From a virus: 37,523 nucleotides of DNA. Positions 36,458-37,523 of this stretch are shown one piece after another. Location: the IMG/VR virus record IMGVR_UViG_3300027777_000073, positions 1-37,523 of that record; one strand, given 5' to 3'. A program made the position numbers and the translations under genes. Position 1 is the first letter of the stretch. Each line of letters opens with the position of its first letter. Below the pieces are notes generated by a model. The model did no database searches. It was not told where the DNA came from and saw only the letters and a program-made list of their open reading frames with translations.

Positions 36458-37429
36458 TCAACCTCTGTCAACTTCGGATGCCATTTTCATCAATTCACGT
36501 TCCTGCTCATCTAGAGTTAGTTCGTGAAAAGCTTTAGTCTTGGCAGGACCTTTGGGTTGACCTGACGCTGGAGTAGTCGCTTTTCTGAGTTGAGAAAGTT
36601 CTTTCTCATACTCTGCAACCTTTTTCGACAAATCGGAGGCGGCCTCCGCTTTAAGCTTTACCTTTGCAATTCCAACCGCATCCTTGATACCAGCTGGATA
36701 ATTACGCAAGATTGCGTGGTTTTGCAACATTTCCGATACGGCTTTGTAGAGAGGTGTATTTGAATCTTTGAGTTCAGGGTTTGCGTCAACTTCTTCCATT
36801 AGATTCTTGTCCCAAGCAGACTTCATTTCAGTCTGCACCTTCTGCTCAAACTCCTTCTTATCCTCTACTTCAATCTCGCTGGCTTTGTTTTCAGCGAGTT
36901 TCGCAAGATCGTCACGGCCTTCATCACGGTAGCTTTTTGCTGCTTCCCGATAATCTTCCGCGCTAAACTTGCGACTTCCTGTCTTTGTCTCGCCTTGAGG
37001 AGCCTCTGAAGTCTTCCTTGCCCTTTCAGCCTCGATCTGTTCGCGTTCTGCTTTGATTCTGGCTTTCTCGGCTCGGACATCTTCCCACTCCTTCTCAAGT
37101 CGTGACTTAGCCTTCTCGTAACGGGTAGGCTTCTTTTCGGAAGCCGACTCCGACTTGTCTTCTGAAGATTGCGTTGTTAAAGAACTTTTATCTTCCTTGG
37201 ATTTCTCCTTGGTAGACGAAACCTCATCCGAGGCTTCTAGTTTTGTTTTTTCGGCTTTTTCAGCAGGCGCGGGTGTCTGCTCGTTATCTCCGCTGGCCTT
37301 TTCTGTAGCTTCTGTTTCTACTTTGGCTTTTTCGTCTTCCTTGGGAGTGGGAGTAAAATCCCGTCCTTCGTCAGCCGCTTGCGCCATCGCCAATACATCC
37401 GCTTCAGTTAGGTTATTTGAATCTGCCAT
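36458..37429 (-). CDS. Scaffold-like protein (capsid assembly), allele B, full length
   Basis: The 323-aa product is acidic and helical: MADSNNLTEADVLAMAQAAD at the start, a long E/K/S-rich low-complexity region, coiled-coil-like helices (AKSRLEKEWEDVRAEKARIK, EREQIEAERARKTSE) and an end with KAFHELTLDEQERELMKMAS. This is the usual style of phage scaffolding proteins, encoded just upstream of the capsid gene. Scaffold directs shell assembly and leaves before maturation. Residues near the N-terminus differ from the second allele at 1-324, while the EKKPTRYEKAKSRLEK core is identical. Confidence 0.82.
   Translation of the reverse strand: MADSNNLTEADVLAMAQAADEGRDFTPTPKEDEKAKVETEATEKASGDNEQTPAPAEKAEKTKLEASDEVSSTKEKSKEDKSSLTTQSSEDKSESASEKKPTRYEKAKSRLEKEWEDVRAEKARIKAEREQIEAERARKTSEAPQGETKTGSRKFSAEDYREAAKSYRDEGRDDLAKLAENKASEIEVEDKKEFEQKVQTEMKSAWDKNLMEEVDANPELKDSNTPLYKAVSEMLQNHAILRNYPAGIKDAVGIAKVKLKAEAASDLSKKVAEYEKELSQLRKATTPASGQPKGPAKTKAFHELTLDEQERELMKMASEVDRG
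37091..37189. repeat. Exact 99-bp terminal repeat, copy 2 (copy 1 at 1-99)
   Basis: These 99 bases are identical to 1-99. To the right, sequence stays homologous to 100-430 but diverged. The window therefore covers the circle once plus a second version of about 430 bases. Confidence 0.95.
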
Positions 37430-37451
37430 TTGACCCTTTCTTACACTTTTC

Positions 37452-37470
37452 GGTAGGGAGTCATTCTACC
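37452..37470 (-). promoter_or_regulatory. Leader hairpin upstream of scaffold-like gene, allele B
   Basis: GGTAG (37452-37456) pairs with CTACC (37466-37470) around a 9-base loop. The same hairpin in allele A has GGCAG/CTGCC: the middle pair changed from C-G to T-A while the loop stayed identical. Such a compensatory pair supports a functional RNA hairpin in the scaffold leader. Confidence 0.55.
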
Positions 37471-37476
37471 TCAAGG

Positions 37477-37523
37477 TTAGTCGGCTACTGGTTCATCCGA
37501 TCCATCCCCATAGCCTGGGATGG
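37477..37523 (-). CDS. C-terminal end of the 107-aa head-cluster protein, allele B (5' end off window)
   Basis: The minus-strand frame ends with TAA at 37477-37479 and encodes IPGYGDGSDEPVAD. This matches the end of the product of 372-695 (LGYEDGSDDTIAN) with substitutions and a one-residue length difference. Only the last 14 codons are inside the window. It shows that allele B has the same gene order upstream of the scaffold. Confidence 0.7.
   Translation of the reverse strand, partial: IPGYGDGSDEPVAD

Noticed and set aside
1-37523. Integrase, repressor or attachment sites indicating a prophage
   Set aside because: No recombinase, repressor or tRNA gene was found; the gene set is a complete lytic-type plan and the ends overlap each other, not host DNA.

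Overview
The window looks like an almost complete genome of a small tailed bacteriophage with podovirus-type (short-tailed) morphogenesis genes, apparently assembled from an environmental population. It carries small and large terminase, a podovirus-style portal, a scaffold-like protein, an N4-gp56-family major capsid protein, P22/T7-like tail adaptor and nozzle proteins, very large internal virion (ejection) proteins, a muramidase and a lysis cassette. I see no integrase, repressor, tRNA, RNA polymerase, DNA polymerase or CRISPR array, so a lytic phage that borrows the host replisome is the simplest reading. A holin followed by an Rz-like/Rz1-like overlapping pair points to a Gram-negative host; I cannot name it.

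The two ends cover the same locus. Bases 1-99 are identical to 37091-37189. The sequences then continue in register but diverged (about 100-430 versus 37190-37523). Gene order closes into a circle of about 37.09 kb across this overlap, so the contig probably ends in two alleles of one region rather than in a true duplication.

Layout. (a) 1-6335, minus strand, read right to left: small terminase, large terminase, an unknown 204-aa protein, holin, overlapping spanin-like pair, portal, a small class I methyltransferase, a 107-aa unknown, then the scaffold, which continues at the other end of the window. (b) 6373-8090, plus strand: a sigma70-like promoter and an operon of six very small proteins, separated by hairpins, repeated purine-rich leaders and a cluster of direct repeats. 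(c) 8100-20355, minus strand: a tightly overlapping early/middle operon. In transcription order it holds a PD-(D/E)XK protein, a Holliday-resolvase-like nuclease, an SSB-like protein, a RecB/Cas4-like exonuclease, a GT-A glycosyltransferase, small unknowns, a 2OG-Fe(II) dioxygenase, a C5 cytosine methyltransferase (with a candidate second gene in another frame), a GT9-like glycosyltransferase, an HNH endonuclease and a primase-helicase, ending with small basic or cysteine-rich proteins and another PD-(D/E)XK protein. (d) 20394-20732, plus strand: one isolated gene for a secreted protein. (e) 20733-37429, minus strand: structural genes, in transcription order scaffold, capsid, small head/neck proteins, a lipoprotein and coiled-coil membrane protein, two fibre-like proteins, tail adaptor, tail nozzle, a GNAT-like protein, internal virion proteins and the muramidase.

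The most interesting points are: a C5-methyltransferase, dioxygenase and two glycosyltransferases in one operon, a possible cytosine hypermodification pathway; a conserved-looking protein encoded out of frame inside the C5-methyltransferase; a leader hairpin upstream of the scaffold gene whose stem covaries between the two alleles; a peptide motif (DLGFDhIEPE) shared by the giant internal virion protein and the muramidase; and a six-copy direct-repeat array that could be an origin or a regulator-binding array.
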